Below are positions 29,413 to 39,175 of a stretch of DNA of 64,000 nt, one piece after another. A program made the translations under genes and the position numbers. The notes beneath the pieces were generated by a model, which had not been told where the DNA came from, ran no database searches, and worked only from the letters and a program-made list of their open reading frames with translations. Origin of the DNA: Ensifer sp. LCM 4579. GTDB taxonomy: Bacteria > Pseudomonadota > Alphaproteobacteria > Rhizobiales > Rhizobiaceae. Numbering within the stretch: the stretch's first letter is position 1; every line of letters begins with the position of its first letter. The stretch lies in the NCBI RefSeq assembly GCF_001854885.1, contig NZ_MDDV01000014.1, positions 1 through 64,000 of the forward strand, written 5' to 3'.

Positions 29413-31110
29413 GTGTTGTTGACCGGCCAAAATATCATCAAACCGAATAGCGGGTGGGTCGCCGGGATCAACCACGGCTCACACGATAGCTCGGCCGTTC
29501 TGTTGCACGAGGGGAAAACCATTGTTTTCATCGAGCAAGAGCGGCTGTCCAGACGCAAACATGCTGAGGGCGAGTCACCAAGTCAGGCGCTTTCGGAATG
29601 CTTGCGCTATGCAGGTATTACGATTCGCGACCTCGATTGTATTGCACTAGGCTCCGATCATGAGGCTTTGGCGCGCTGGTTAGGGCTGAGCGAAAGGGAA
29701 AAGAATACGGACCTGCCCTATGACTCGTTTGAGCACCTCTTCGCCGGAAACCAAATTGCCCGGGCGGATATCCCCCCAATCATGCGAGTTCGGCACCATC
29801 TGTCTCATGCGGCAAGCGCCTTCTTTCCAAGCGGATTTGATGATGCGGCTGCTCTGGTCATGGACGCGATGGGTGAGGATGCCTCAAGTACTATATTCAA
29901 GTGCGCCGGCAATAAGCTGGAGTTGAAGAGTTTCTACAATGTCGAGGATTCGCTCGGCTTTTTCTACGAAGCCGCATCCGAGTACGCTGGATTCAACAAG
30001 ATGGAGGCGGGCAAGTTCATGGGGTTGGCCTCGTATGGCCGGCCAAATATGAAAATGCCTATTCGGCCGGATGTGGACGCAACAGGCCAGATCTGGACAC
30101 GGCGTGCACATGCGAATGCCACCGGCCGAAGCGGCATAAACCTTCGCCATGCGGACTTGCTGGACTACTTCCAGTACCACCACTTTCCATACGCCGCCGG
30201 GTTGTCCGACGAGCTTATGGCGTATGCGGACTTCGCAGCATCTGCGCAACACGCCCTTGAGACATGCGTACTGGCACTGGCCCGCCGGGCCATCGAAGAG
30301 ACCGGTAGCAGGAATCTCGTACTCGCGGGCGGTGTCGCACTTAACTGCTCCGCCAACGGGGTGCTGGCGCGGTCAAACATCGCGCAGAGTATCTACGTTC
30401 AGCCAGCCGCAAGCGATGTCGGGGTTGCACTCGGTGCAGCTCTTCTCGCATCTGCTGAACTGTACGGTGCCAAATTCAGCCCGACCCGTATGACGCATCC
30501 ATATTGGAGCCTTGAGGACACGGATGAACATGTGGCGCGTGCGCTGGTTGACGCCAAATTGGTGTTCGCTCGCCTTTCCAACGAGCAGGTCGGTAAGTCT
30601 GTCGGGGACATAATTTCCAACGGGGGCATCGTCGCTTGGCATCAAGGTCGAGCAGAGATCGGCCCACGCGCATTAGGGGCCCGCAGCCTTCTAGGCAATC
30701 CTGGTAAACGGCAGACGCTCATCAAGATGAACAAAATAAAGGAGCGCGAGCTGTGGCGGCCACTCGCACCGAGTGTTCTGGAGGAGAGTTTCGAAGAATA
30801 TTTCGATGGCATCCCTAATCCTTTCATGATTGTGGCCGCCTCAGTGAAAGAACACGTCCGCAACAGGATACCAGCAGTCGTACATGTGGATGGATCCGCC
30901 CGGCCCCACGTGGTTACGAAGAACGCCAATTCGAAGTACTGGTTACTCTTAAATAGGATAAAAGAAAAAACAGGACTACCAATCGTTATTAATACCTCGC
31001 TTAATGGTAAAGGTGAACCGGTCTGCTTCCGTGCCGAGGATTCCATACGCTTCTTCCTGAGGCACGACATTGATGCTCTAGCAATTAATAATTTCCTCGT
31101 GGAAAAGTAA
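29413..31110 (+). CDS. NodU/CmcH-family O-carbamoyltransferase (paralogue 1)
   Basis: This 565-residue enzyme belongs to the carbamoyltransferase family that uses carbamoyl phosphate and ATP to carbamoylate sugar hydroxyls. It has the N-terminal INHGSHDSSAVLLHEGK and IEQERLSRRKH blocks, the metal-binding RHHLSHAASAFF, the MDAMGED acid cluster, AGGVALNCSANG, and the C-terminal AEIGPRALGARSLL and INTSLNGKGEP motifs. It is as close to antibiotic-type CmcH/TobZ proteins as to NodU, so the acceptor is unknown. The GTG start has GAGGGAG upstream. It is the first gene after the NifA/sigma-54 sites and is spaced 14 bases from the glycosyltransferase. Confidence 0.88.
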   Translation: MLLTGQNIIKPNSGWVAGINHGSHDSSAVLLHEGKTIVFIEQERLSRRKHAEGESPSQALSECLRYAGITIRDLDCIALGSDHEALARWLGLSEREKNTDLPYDSFEHLFAGNQIARADIPPIMRVRHHLSHAASAFFPSGFDDAAALVMDAMGEDASSTIFKCAGNKLELKSFYNVEDSLGFFYEAASEYAGFNKMEAGKFMGLASYGRPNMKMPIRPDVDATGQIWTRRAHANATGRSGINLRHADLLDYFQYHHFPYAAGLSDELMAYADFAASAQHALETCVLALARRAIEETGSRNLVLAGGVALNCSANGVLARSNIAQSIYVQPAASDVGVALGAALLASAELYGAKFSPTRMTHPYWSLEDTDEHVARALVDAKLVFARLSNEQVGKSVGDIISNGGIVAWHQGRAEIGPRALGARSLLGNPGKRQTLIKMNKIKERELWRPLAPSVLEESFEEYFDGIPNPFMIVAASVKEHVRNRIPAVVHVDGSARPHVVTKNANSKYWLLLNRIKEKTGLPIVINTSLNGKGEPVCFRAEDSIRFFLRHDIDALAINNFLVEK

Positions 31111-31124
31111 CGGAGGAAGAAGCG

Positions 31125-32378
31125 GTGCTGGGCTTATTTCCCGCTGAACATGTATTCCATGAATCGCGCTACTCTAACGCAAATGCTGCGCCGAGTGACC
31201 GTCCGACGATATTGTATGTCACAAACAAGTTCTGCTTTCCTCCAACGTCTGGCGGCGCGGTGAGGGAGTCGAAGCTTCTAGAACCGCTGCTGGGTCTGTT
31301 CGACATTCATTATGTAGGGTTTACGCAGAATTTCGATACCGACCGCACCCACGCGCGAAAACTAGTCGATTGTTTCGGCTCGATAACACTCTTGAGGCGT
31401 CAGGAACCAGACCTTCCACCTGATGTAATGCCATTGAGAGTTCGCGAACATTATTCACCGTTCGGCGAGCATGTAATCTTCAAACTGATTGAACTCGTCA
31501 GACCAGGCACCATCCACGTCGAAGGGTGCTTTCTAATGCACTATTTGCCCAGGGGGCTTCCCTGTCCGGTTGTCCTGACGGAGGAAAACATCGAGTTCGA
31601 GCTTGATGCGGGTCGATCGGCGGTGCGCGGGGCGGAGCCGTCTGGAGAAAAAGCAGAAGATGTCGCACGCAGAATTGAGCTGGATGCATGGCGCGCAGCA
31701 GACGTTTGCATCTTCGTTACCCCTGAAGACGAACGAACTGCCAGGTCAGTTATACCGGAGATGAACACGCGTTGCCTGGAGAACTCCGTTGATGGCGATC
31801 TGCTGAAGGAAGTGACAACAAGGTGCCTCTCACCCACGCCAAGCGCGTTGTATGCTGCCAATTATAGCTGGGCACCAAGCGAAGACGGCGCATACTTTCT
31901 GATCGATGAGATATGGCCGCTTATCCTCGATATTGTGCCTGAAGCACACCTTGTTTTGGCCGGCGCTGGGATGAGCGAGGAACTAAAATTGCGTGCCGCG
32001 AAAGCGGAGCAGGTGACCTATGTCGGGCCGTTTGAGAAGTTCGCCGATGTCGCCAATGGCGCTCATGTCTTTCTATGCCCTCTCAGATTTGGCGGAGGAA
32101 GCAAGATTAAGGTAATCGATGCGGTTTCCCATCGCCTGCCTATCGTCGGCACAAAAGAGGCCCAACGCGGCCTGCCCGTCGGCATCAAGGAGTTGATCTT
32201 CTGTGGGGAGACTCCCAGAGCGATCGCGCTGCTAACTGCGTCATTATTCGATGGTCATCGCGCACGCGAAAAGGTGGCCTCGAGCGCGCTGAGCGCTATC
32301 CATCTGCTGCCGACTTGGCAGTCGACCGCGGGCGAACTCGCAACCATTTGGCAAAACCTTACAACTCGAGGGAGATAG
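31125..32378 (+). CDS. GT4-type glycosyltransferase
   Basis: The 417-residue product has the GT-B fold pattern: an N-terminal acceptor domain (TILYVTNKFCFPPTSGGAVRES) and a C-terminal donor domain with AHLVLAGAG, VTYVGPFEKFADV, CPLRFGGGSKIKVIDA and LPIVGTKEA. These fit glycosyltransferase group 1 / GT4 enzymes. No signal peptide is seen, so it should act in the cytoplasm. The GTG start at 31125 follows GGAGG. It sits between two carbamoyltransferases, with noeK-noeJ downstream, so GDP-mannose is a candidate donor, but this is inference. Confidence 0.8.
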   Translation: MLGLFPAEHVFHESRYSNANAAPSDRPTILYVTNKFCFPPTSGGAVRESKLLEPLLGLFDIHYVGFTQNFDTDRTHARKLVDCFGSITLLRRQEPDLPPDVMPLRVREHYSPFGEHVIFKLIELVRPGTIHVEGCFLMHYLPRGLPCPVVLTEENIEFELDAGRSAVRGAEPSGEKAEDVARRIELDAWRAADVCIFVTPEDERTARSVIPEMNTRCLENSVDGDLLKEVTTRCLSPTPSALYAANYSWAPSEDGAYFLIDEIWPLILDIVPEAHLVLAGAGMSEELKLRAAKAEQVTYVGPFEKFADVANGAHVFLCPLRFGGGSKIKVIDAVSHRLPIVGTKEAQRGLPVGIKELIFCGETPRAIALLTASLFDGHRAREKVASSALSAIHLLPTWQSTAGELATIWQNLTTRGR

Positions 32379-32385
32379 CTGAAAG

Positions 32386-34392
32386 ATGTTCATCGTAGGC
32401 TTCAGCGGCGGTCCTCAATATTCTGAAATCAACGACGAGTTTGCAAAACTGTCGCCACTTTATTTTCATGACGCTGCCGCTGCGATTGTAAAAAATGGTA
32501 ATCCGATCTTTGCAATAGAAGAGGAGAGGCTTACCCGGCAAAAGCACACCAATCGCTTCCCCGCCCTAGCAATAAGAGCATCGATCGACGCCGCGAGATG
32601 TTCCATTGATGAGGTCGAAAAGTTTGCATTCTTCTTTAGCGAAACCTTTTTTGACGTCGATTTGGCCAAAGAGTCCGCGATATTGGGCCTCAAAAAAAGG
32701 GAGGGAGTGCGGGATCTTCTCACGAAGAACATATCGCGCGCGCTTGGTGCGGAGATTAATCGTCAGAAAATCGAGTTCGTCCCGCACCACCATGCCCATG
32801 CCGCCGCAACCTATTTTGCGTCAGGCTTTCCAGAGGCTCTCATTCTCGTCGTCGACGGCAATGGAGAAAGCGAATCCCTCAGCATTTTCAGCGGCGTCAA
32901 CGGAAAGATCAACGACGTATATAGTTACCCAGTCAGCGTATCGCTAGGATACTTCTACCGTTACGCGACTAAACTTCTCGGTTTCTCGGATTTCGATGAG
33001 TATAAGTTTATGGGGCTGGCCCCGTATGGGCAAGCTCATAAGTATTTCGGCCTCGTATCCGAGCTTTACAAGTTCAATGTTGACGGATCTTATGACCTCG
33101 ATATCACTAGACTTGGCGATATCGCTTACAATCTTGGCGTTCTCGGCCAGGCAGAACCACCCGCGCCGGAATGGGAACGAAAAGCTAATTTCGCTGCCGC
33201 GATCCAGCAATTGCTAGAGGTTGTTATCATCGACATCCTCTCTTGGTGGCAGTCTAAATTAGATCTAAAACATCTTTGCCTTGCAGGAGGCGTAGCGCAG
33301 AACTGCGTGATGAACGGTGTAATTGCTGAAACGAAAATATTTGAGAAAATTTTTGTCCATCCCTCCTCGCATGATGCTGGCGCGGCTCTCGGCGCTGCGA
33401 TCTACACAGCCAGTCGACAGAAATCAGCAATTGCTTCCTTTGCTGTCCCATATACTCCGCTCCTTGGCCCGAAGCTCCCTCAGAATGATGACATTCGCCG
33501 CGAGATAGAAGCTTGGGAGGGGGGAATGAGCATCGTCGAGTGCGATGATATCTTCGAGGCCGCAGCCGACAAGATTGCTCAAGGTAAAATAATCGGATGG
33601 GCGAGAGGCAGATCCGAATTTGGGCCGCGTGCGCTTGGTAACAGAAGTATACTAGGAGACCCTAGACCTAGAGAAAACTGGCAACGGATTAATCTGGCGA
33701 TCAAGCAGCGAGAGAGCTTTCGCCCATTTGCGCCAGCAGTACTCGCGGAGGATTTCGAAGCCTATTTCATCCCGCTGCCGTCGAATCCAAACATGGATCA
33801 CATGGTCTTTGTTGCCCGGGTGCGAGAAGAGAAACGAGCAGAACTCGGAGCGGTTACTCATGTCAACGGGACAGCGCGGGTACAAGTCGTCGCGAAGTCT
33901 GCTAACTCTGATTTTTGGAGGCTAATATCGGCTTTCAAGAAGAAAACCGGCTGCCCGGTACTTCTAAATACCTCGTTTAACAACCGGTATGAACCGATCG
34001 TCGACGATGTGGCCGACGCCATTCGGACATACTTGACGACCGATTTAGATTGCTTGTGTGTCGGAGACAACATGGCTGAAAAGAGCGTCGACATAAGGAG
34101 CCTTATCGGAACGTATAGCCTGAAACTTAGTGATGCGGCGTGGATGGAGGAGATCACAACGGTCAAGCACCAGCGGGCCGTCCTGAAGCGGGCGCCAAGT
34201 TATAGTCGTGAGTTGAACAGCTGGCAGTTAGCGAGATATTTGCGCGAATTCGGGGGCGAATTCTCGTTGGTTGCGCATCTCACGGACAGCGTCGCAGCGC
34301 GCGATAGAGACAAACTCATGGACGAGGTATTTGTGCTCTGGCGAGAGCGCTTTATCGACGTGCGGCCAGAACGCCTCGCCCATTTGATATAA
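32386..34392 (+). CDS. NodU/CmcH-family O-carbamoyltransferase (paralogue 2)
   Basis: At 668 residues this is about 100 longer than NodU. It has GFSGGPQYSEIND at the start, AIEEERLTRQKH, the metal-site HHHAHAAATYF, DGNGESES, AGGVAQNCVMNG, SEFGPRALGNRSIL and LNTSFNNRYEP. The extra length is mainly a C-terminal extension of about 100 residues (after CVGDNMAEK) with no recognised domain. It begins eight bases after the glycosyltransferase. It is clearly not a recent duplicate of 29413, so the two probably modify different positions or act as a pair. Confidence 0.88.
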   Translation: MFIVGFSGGPQYSEINDEFAKLSPLYFHDAAAAIVKNGNPIFAIEEERLTRQKHTNRFPALAIRASIDAARCSIDEVEKFAFFFSETFFDVDLAKESAILGLKKREGVRDLLTKNISRALGAEINRQKIEFVPHHHAHAAATYFASGFPEALILVVDGNGESESLSIFSGVNGKINDVYSYPVSVSLGYFYRYATKLLGFSDFDEYKFMGLAPYGQAHKYFGLVSELYKFNVDGSYDLDITRLGDIAYNLGVLGQAEPPAPEWERKANFAAAIQQLLEVVIIDILSWWQSKLDLKHLCLAGGVAQNCVMNGVIAETKIFEKIFVHPSSHDAGAALGAAIYTASRQKSAIASFAVPYTPLLGPKLPQNDDIRREIEAWEGGMSIVECDDIFEAAADKIAQGKIIGWARGRSEFGPRALGNRSILGDPRPRENWQRINLAIKQRESFRPFAPAVLAEDFEAYFIPLPSNPNMDHMVFVARVREEKRAELGAVTHVNGTARVQVVAKSANSDFWRLISAFKKKTGCPVLLNTSFNNRYEPIVDDVADAIRTYLTTDLDCLCVGDNMAEKSVDIRSLIGTYSLKLSDAAWMEEITTVKHQRAVLKRAPSYSRELNSWQLARYLREFGGEFSLVAHLTDSVAARDRDKLMDEVFVLWRERFIDVRPERLAHLI

Positions 34393-34515
34393 GTGGGCAC
34401 CTTCAGCAGCTCTGTGGCCGCACGTTGGCCGCTAATTGGTTTCAACGCTCGCGTTTGATTGACGGGAAGCCAGGCCCGCTTCTTTTATTTCGGTGTGTTT
34501 CAGAACGGGAATAAT

Positions 34516-36258
34516 ATGTCATATGTGCTTCTATTCCGGCGGATGTGGAAATACTCTTTGGGCGACAGACATCTTATCGTTGCATTCTATATGTTACATG
34601 CGTTCGCCAGCGCATCTGAGCTGATGTACCCATTCGTATTCGCCAAAATTATCAACTCTGTGCAATTATCAGAGCGGAACGAAATTCTGCCTACGATTAT
34701 CTACTGGCTTGGCGTGTGGATTGTTCTCTTTGTTTCTTTCAACCTGTTTCATCGGCTTGGTCGTTATATCGAGTTCCACGTAGCGTATACCGCAAAGACT
34801 AGGTTCGTCTGCGACGCTTACCGAAATATTTCGTCCAATCCGATCTCATGGCACAATAATAACCACACAGGTAGCGTTATTAACATTATCAACACGGCCT
34901 CGTCGGCTTTGTTTAAGTTTACTACAATGCAGTTTGTTTACGTTGAATTTATTGTTGCTTTCTTGGGATCGCTTACGCTGCTCGCCATGCTGGTCCCAAT
35001 TATTTCTATATTTTCGGTATGCGCGGCTATGCTAGTTCTTCTACTCATTAGATACTTCGATGAAAGTTTGACGCACTGGTATCGCATCATAAATCGCAAA
35101 AATCATAAGGTATCTTCTACATTACTCGACCTATTGTCAAATATAACTACAATACTCATTTACCAGCTTCAGGAATACACAGAGAGGAGGCTGGCTGCGT
35201 CCATTTGGAACGGTTACGCGCCAAATATGAGGGCGCATGGGTTTGTAAACGCTCTGAAATGGTTTTGTGTTACCCTGCTGGTCACACTTCTGCAGGTTCT
35301 TGGCGTTTTCTATTATATCTACACGCAAATTAGAACAGAAGGGACGGTTCTGGCTGGTTATGTTACTGCGGTCTACCAATACCTAGAACGTTTTACGACT
35401 ACATTCCGCTCTTTTGCTCAGGAATATCAGAAGATAACCCAATGGGAGATCGACGTGGAAGCGATCGACGAGATCCGGAAGCACGTCAAGTCACCACCAG
35501 TCGAACTGAACCCGCCCCGTCACTTTGGCTTCGTCGAAGTCAGCAACCTCCAATTTACGCACGTGGCAAGACGGTCATGTATCGGATGCTCGTTCTCCTT
35601 CGCGGCGGGGGAGAAAGTTGCCTTGGTGGGAGAAAGTGGCTCTGGGAAATCGTCACTATTGATGTTGCTCGCCGGCCTTTACACGCCGGATAACGCCGAC
35701 GTTTCGATCGACGGGCAAAAAGTAGAAGGCCTACAGTTGATTGCTGCCATGTCGACATTGATTCCGCAGCATCCCGAAATATTCGAGGAGACGATCAGTC
35801 GAAATATTACGCTCGGAAGCCCGACGTCTGAGGAGGCACTAAATAGGGCGCTTTCCGATTCCACCTTCGACAAGGTTCTTAGTGCTCTGCCAGACGGTCT
35901 CGACACAGTAATGAGCGAGCGGGGAGCAAGCCTATCAGGTGGACAGAAACAACGCCTTGCACTAGCGCGCGGCATTCTTCACGCCAAAAACAGCGCCATC
36001 ATACTGATGGATGAGCCGACCAGCAGCGTTGATTCTTCCAATGAGCTCTCAATTTACAAGGCAGTTATAGCCAATCATGAGGAAAACGTCATCATCGCCG
36101 CCGTGCACAACTTGAATCTAACCAAGCTGTTCGACCGGATATATGTCCTTGAAAGAGGCAGCATAATTGAAGCGGGAACGTTTGCAGAACTGAGTGAAAC
36201 GGGAACTGTCTATCGCCGACTTTTGGCGCACGGAAATAATTCCGACGTGTCGGATTAA
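34516..36258 (+). CDS. ABC exporter half-transporter (membrane plus ATPase domains)
   Basis: The ATG at 34516 gives 580 residues. The first 310 or so hold about six membrane helices; the C-terminal ATPase has Walker A GESGSGKSS near 371-379, the signature LSGGQKQRLALARG near 472 and Walker B AIILMDEPTSSVD. This is an ABCB/MsbA-type half-transporter that works as a dimer and usually exports lipids, peptides or glycolipids. An upstream TTG at 34459 is less likely. The first half is visibly more AT-rich than the nod genes, a sign of separate origin. It probably exports the product of the cluster. Confidence 0.85.
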   Translation: MSYVLLFRRMWKYSLGDRHLIVAFYMLHAFASASELMYPFVFAKIINSVQLSERNEILPTIIYWLGVWIVLFVSFNLFHRLGRYIEFHVAYTAKTRFVCDAYRNISSNPISWHNNNHTGSVINIINTASSALFKFTTMQFVYVEFIVAFLGSLTLLAMLVPIISIFSVCAAMLVLLLIRYFDESLTHWYRIINRKNHKVSSTLLDLLSNITTILIYQLQEYTERRLAASIWNGYAPNMRAHGFVNALKWFCVTLLVTLLQVLGVFYYIYTQIRTEGTVLAGYVTAVYQYLERFTTTFRSFAQEYQKITQWEIDVEAIDEIRKHVKSPPVELNPPRHFGFVEVSNLQFTHVARRSCIGCSFSFAAGEKVALVGESGSGKSSLLMLLAGLYTPDNADVSIDGQKVEGLQLIAAMSTLIPQHPEIFEETISRNITLGSPTSEEALNRALSDSTFDKVLSALPDGLDTVMSERGASLSGGQKQRLALARGILHAKNSAIILMDEPTSSVDSSNELSIYKAVIANHEENVIIAAVHNLNLTKLFDRIYVLERGSIIEAGTFAELSETGTVYRRLLAHGNNSDVSD

Positions 36259-36287
36259 TATCGCACCATATCATTTTTCAACTATGG

Positions 36288-37748
36288 GTGAACGCTTTGC
36301 AGTTTGGGACCAGCGGCCTACGTGGCTTATCTGTTGATTTAGTTAGCGCCGGGGCCTCGGCCTATGCCACTGCTTTCGCACGGTATCTCAATTGGATTGG
36401 GGAAGTCAAAGCGGGGGACCCCATCTTCATTGGCCGCGACCTGCGAGATTCTAGCCCCGCGATTGCGACTATCTGCTTCGACGCCCTCAGCGGACTCGGT
36501 TTCACGGTGTGCGATTGCGGGACTGTGCCAACGCCGGCGCTGGCGCTTTACAGCATGAAAAAAGGTGGGCCAAGCATGATGGTCACCGGGTCGCATATCT
36601 CCGCTGACCGTAACGGGATCAAGTTCTACAAGTCAGACGGTGAAATCGATAAGGCGGATGAGGCGGTGATCACCGAATTAGCCGCTAACGTGCATCCGGC
36701 AGATGCAAGTCATACCTCACACGCTATTGCCGAAGACCATTCTTCCGAGTGTCTGGATCTCTTCTATCAGCGGAACTCGAGCTTCCTGGCCGAGGGCGCG
36801 CTCGCAGGCTTGAAAGTCGGCGTTTATCAACACAGCACGGTGGCCCGTGATTTGATCGTCAAGATACTGGCTCATTACGGGACAGAGATCGTGCCCCTCG
36901 GCCGTTCTATGAACTTCGCACCGCTGGATACCGAAGCAATTTCCAATGGCATGATTTCGCTTTTCGCTAGCTGGACCAAGCAGCACGGTTTGGACGCCAT
37001 CGTCTCTGCCGACGGCGATGGCGACCGCCCGCTCGTCACCGACGAGAGAGGCATTCCCGTGCGTGGGGACCTTCTTGGGCTGATGGTTGCCGAATACCTG
37101 AAGGCTGATGCGGTCGCCACGCCTGTTACATCCAATTCGGGGATCGAGGCGCTCGGTTTCTCGGTCACGCGAACCAGAGTCGGCTCTCCATTCGTCGTCG
37201 CGTGTATGAAGGAGGCTGTTGCTGCGGGTAAAAAGCGTGTTGTCGGCTTCGAGGCGAATGGCGGATTGTTGCTGGCGACCGCATGCGATGCAGGCCAACA
37301 TACGATCGATGCGTTGCCAACGCGCGATTGCATGCTGCCGATATTGGTCGCCTTATCGCGCATCGCAGTCCTGAGAGAGCCTCTTTCCGTGATCGTTCGA
37401 TCGTACAGCCTGCCGTTTGCTGCTTCCGGCCGGTTGGAGAATTTCCCCAGCGAGCGGAGTGCCCAGCTGCTCGACCATTTGCGCGTATCGGACGCCAATC
37501 TCGCAATCTTCCTGCAGAGTATAGGCCAGGTCTTATCAAAAACCGATATTGATGGCCTTCGTGTGGGTTTATCCGACCAGCGAGCAATTCATTTTCGTGC
37601 TTCCGGAAACGCACCGGAGATGCGCTGCTACGTCGAAGCGGCGACAGAAAAAGCTGCTGCGCAACTGCTCGATTTTGCTCTTAAGCGCTTGAGATATTGG
37701 ACGAACAACATGGAAGCGCAATGGGTGATCGCCTGCGAGGGGATGTAA
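36288..37748 (+). CDS. noeK: phosphomannomutase NoeK
   Basis: NoeK converts mannose-6-phosphate to mannose-1-phosphate. The 486-residue protein has LQFGTSGLRGL at the N-terminus, the phosphoserine loop VTGSHISADRNG near residues 98-109, the metal loop SADGDGDRPL, and the sugar-binding loop FEANGG. These are the four alpha-phosphohexomutase signatures. The GTG start at 36288 has only a weak ribosome site. The stop codon overlaps the noeJ ATG. NoeK and NoeJ together make GDP-mannose, and in NGR234-type strains feed GDP-fucose for Nod-factor fucosylation. Confidence 0.88.
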   Translation: MNALQFGTSGLRGLSVDLVSAGASAYATAFARYLNWIGEVKAGDPIFIGRDLRDSSPAIATICFDALSGLGFTVCDCGTVPTPALALYSMKKGGPSMMVTGSHISADRNGIKFYKSDGEIDKADEAVITELAANVHPADASHTSHAIAEDHSSECLDLFYQRNSSFLAEGALAGLKVGVYQHSTVARDLIVKILAHYGTEIVPLGRSMNFAPLDTEAISNGMISLFASWTKQHGLDAIVSADGDGDRPLVTDERGIPVRGDLLGLMVAEYLKADAVATPVTSNSGIEALGFSVTRTRVGSPFVVACMKEAVAAGKKRVVGFEANGGLLLATACDAGQHTIDALPTRDCMLPILVALSRIAVLREPLSVIVRSYSLPFAASGRLENFPSERSAQLLDHLRVSDANLAIFLQSIGQVLSKTDIDGLRVGLSDQRAIHFRASGNAPEMRCYVEAATEKAAAQLLDFALKRLRYWTNNMEAQWVIACEGM

Positions 37749-39175
37749 TGACCGAGAAAATTGTGCCGGTTATCATCGCCGGCGGCAAGGGCAAGCGGCT
37801 TTGGCCGCTTTCCCGTGCGGCGGCACCAAAGCAGTTCATTCGCTTCGTGGGTAGCCGAACCCTATTTCAGAACACGCTAGCGAGAGTCTCTAATACCGCG
37901 GTTTACGAGCCCGCCATCGTCGTCACAAATGAGGAGTACCGCTTCCTAGTGGCCGAACAGGCGCGTGAGCTAGGCAGCGATCTCAGCAGCATCGTCCTCG
38001 AACCGGTGGCGTGCAACACGGCCGCGGCGATTGCGGCCGCAGCCTTAGAAGCATCAGTTCTTTTCGGCAAAAACGCAGTTATGCATGTCCTGCCCTCGGA
38101 TCATGAGATCGACATCAACGAGACCTACGTCAGCGCAATCCTCACGGCACGCGCCGCGGCGGAAGACAGCGCGCTCGTGACCTTCGGCATCACCCCCACA
38201 GAGCCTGCTACAGGTTATGGTTACATTGAGATCGGCGATATCCTTCCGAGCGGGGCTCGTGCAGTAAAGCGCTTTGTGGAAAAGCCTGCTTTATCTGTGG
38301 CCATTGAAATGCTTTCCGCAGGGGGGGTGTACTGGAATTCAGGCATGTTCATGTTTGCCGTTCCGATGCTGTTTTCCGAACTAGAAAAATTTGCTCCCGA
38401 CGTACTGGATGCTTCGAAAGCGGCAGTCGCAGGGGCCGTGAGACAGCACAATTTCCTGCGTCTCGACCGCCAAGCCTTCGAGAAAAGCCCAAGTATTTCG
38501 ATCGACCACGCCGTCATGGAAAAGACATCAAGGGCGGCTGTGGTTCCCGCGGTCTTCAAATGGTCCGACCTTGGCAGTTGGGATTCCGTGTGGAAGAGCG
38601 GGAAGCGGGATAAGGACGAAAATGTCGCCTCCGAAAATACAACGCTGTTCGGCACGAGAAGCTCTCTAGTCATGTCTCATGGTCCGCATCTCGTCGTAAG
38701 CGGACTTGAAAGAATCGTCGCCATCGCCACCAAAGATGCCGTGTACGTGGGCCGCATGGAGGACAGCCAGGGCGTCAGCAATGTTGTCGAGCGGCTCGAA
38801 GCTACGCCGACTACGTCGAAGCTCACTGAGTTACACCCGACATGCTATCGCCCATGGGGATGTTATACATCTGTGCATGTCGGTGATGGCTTCCACGTGA
38901 GGCTTTTATTCGTCTCGCCCGGAATGAAGCTCTCGCCTCGGAAACATCAACATCGCTCGGAGCGCTGGGTAGTCGTCAAGGGGATCGCCGAGATCACGAT
39001 TGGAGAGAGGGTGAAGATTTTACGGGAGAATGAATCCGCGTATATCCCCGTTGGCGAGGTTCACCGGCTCGAGAATCCAGGTAAGAGCATGCTTGAGCTC
39101 ATTGAGATCCAGACCGACTCCTATCTGGGTAAACTTGATACCATCGGCACCGCTGACGGGTTCGGGAGGGCCTGA
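37748..39175 (+). CDS. noeJ: mannose-1-phosphate guanylyltransferase / mannose-6-phosphate isomerase NoeJ
   Basis: The ATG at 37748 overlapping the noeK TAA gives 475 residues. The N-terminal nucleotidyltransferase starts VPVIIAGGKGKRLWPLSR and includes VEKP and the NSGMFMF motif. The C-terminal type II phosphomannose-isomerase cupin has the PWGCYTSV, HQHRSERWVVV and GEVHRLEN metal-site histidines. Bifunctional enzymes of this type supply GDP-mannose from fructose-6-phosphate with NoeK. The GDP-fucose genes that usually accompany them (noeL, nolK, nodZ) are not in the window. Confidence 0.9.
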   Translation: MTEKIVPVIIAGGKGKRLWPLSRAAAPKQFIRFVGSRTLFQNTLARVSNTAVYEPAIVVTNEEYRFLVAEQARELGSDLSSIVLEPVACNTAAAIAAAALEASVLFGKNAVMHVLPSDHEIDINETYVSAILTARAAAEDSALVTFGITPTEPATGYGYIEIGDILPSGARAVKRFVEKPALSVAIEMLSAGGVYWNSGMFMFAVPMLFSELEKFAPDVLDASKAAVAGAVRQHNFLRLDRQAFEKSPSISIDHAVMEKTSRAAVVPAVFKWSDLGSWDSVWKSGKRDKDENVASENTTLFGTRSSLVMSHGPHLVVSGLERIVAIATKDAVYVGRMEDSQGVSNVVERLEATPTTSKLTELHPTCYRPWGCYTSVHVGDGFHVRLLFVSPGMKLSPRKHQHRSERWVVVKGIAEITIGERVKILRENESAYIPVGEVHRLENPGKSMLELIEIQTDSYLGKLDTIGTADGFGRA

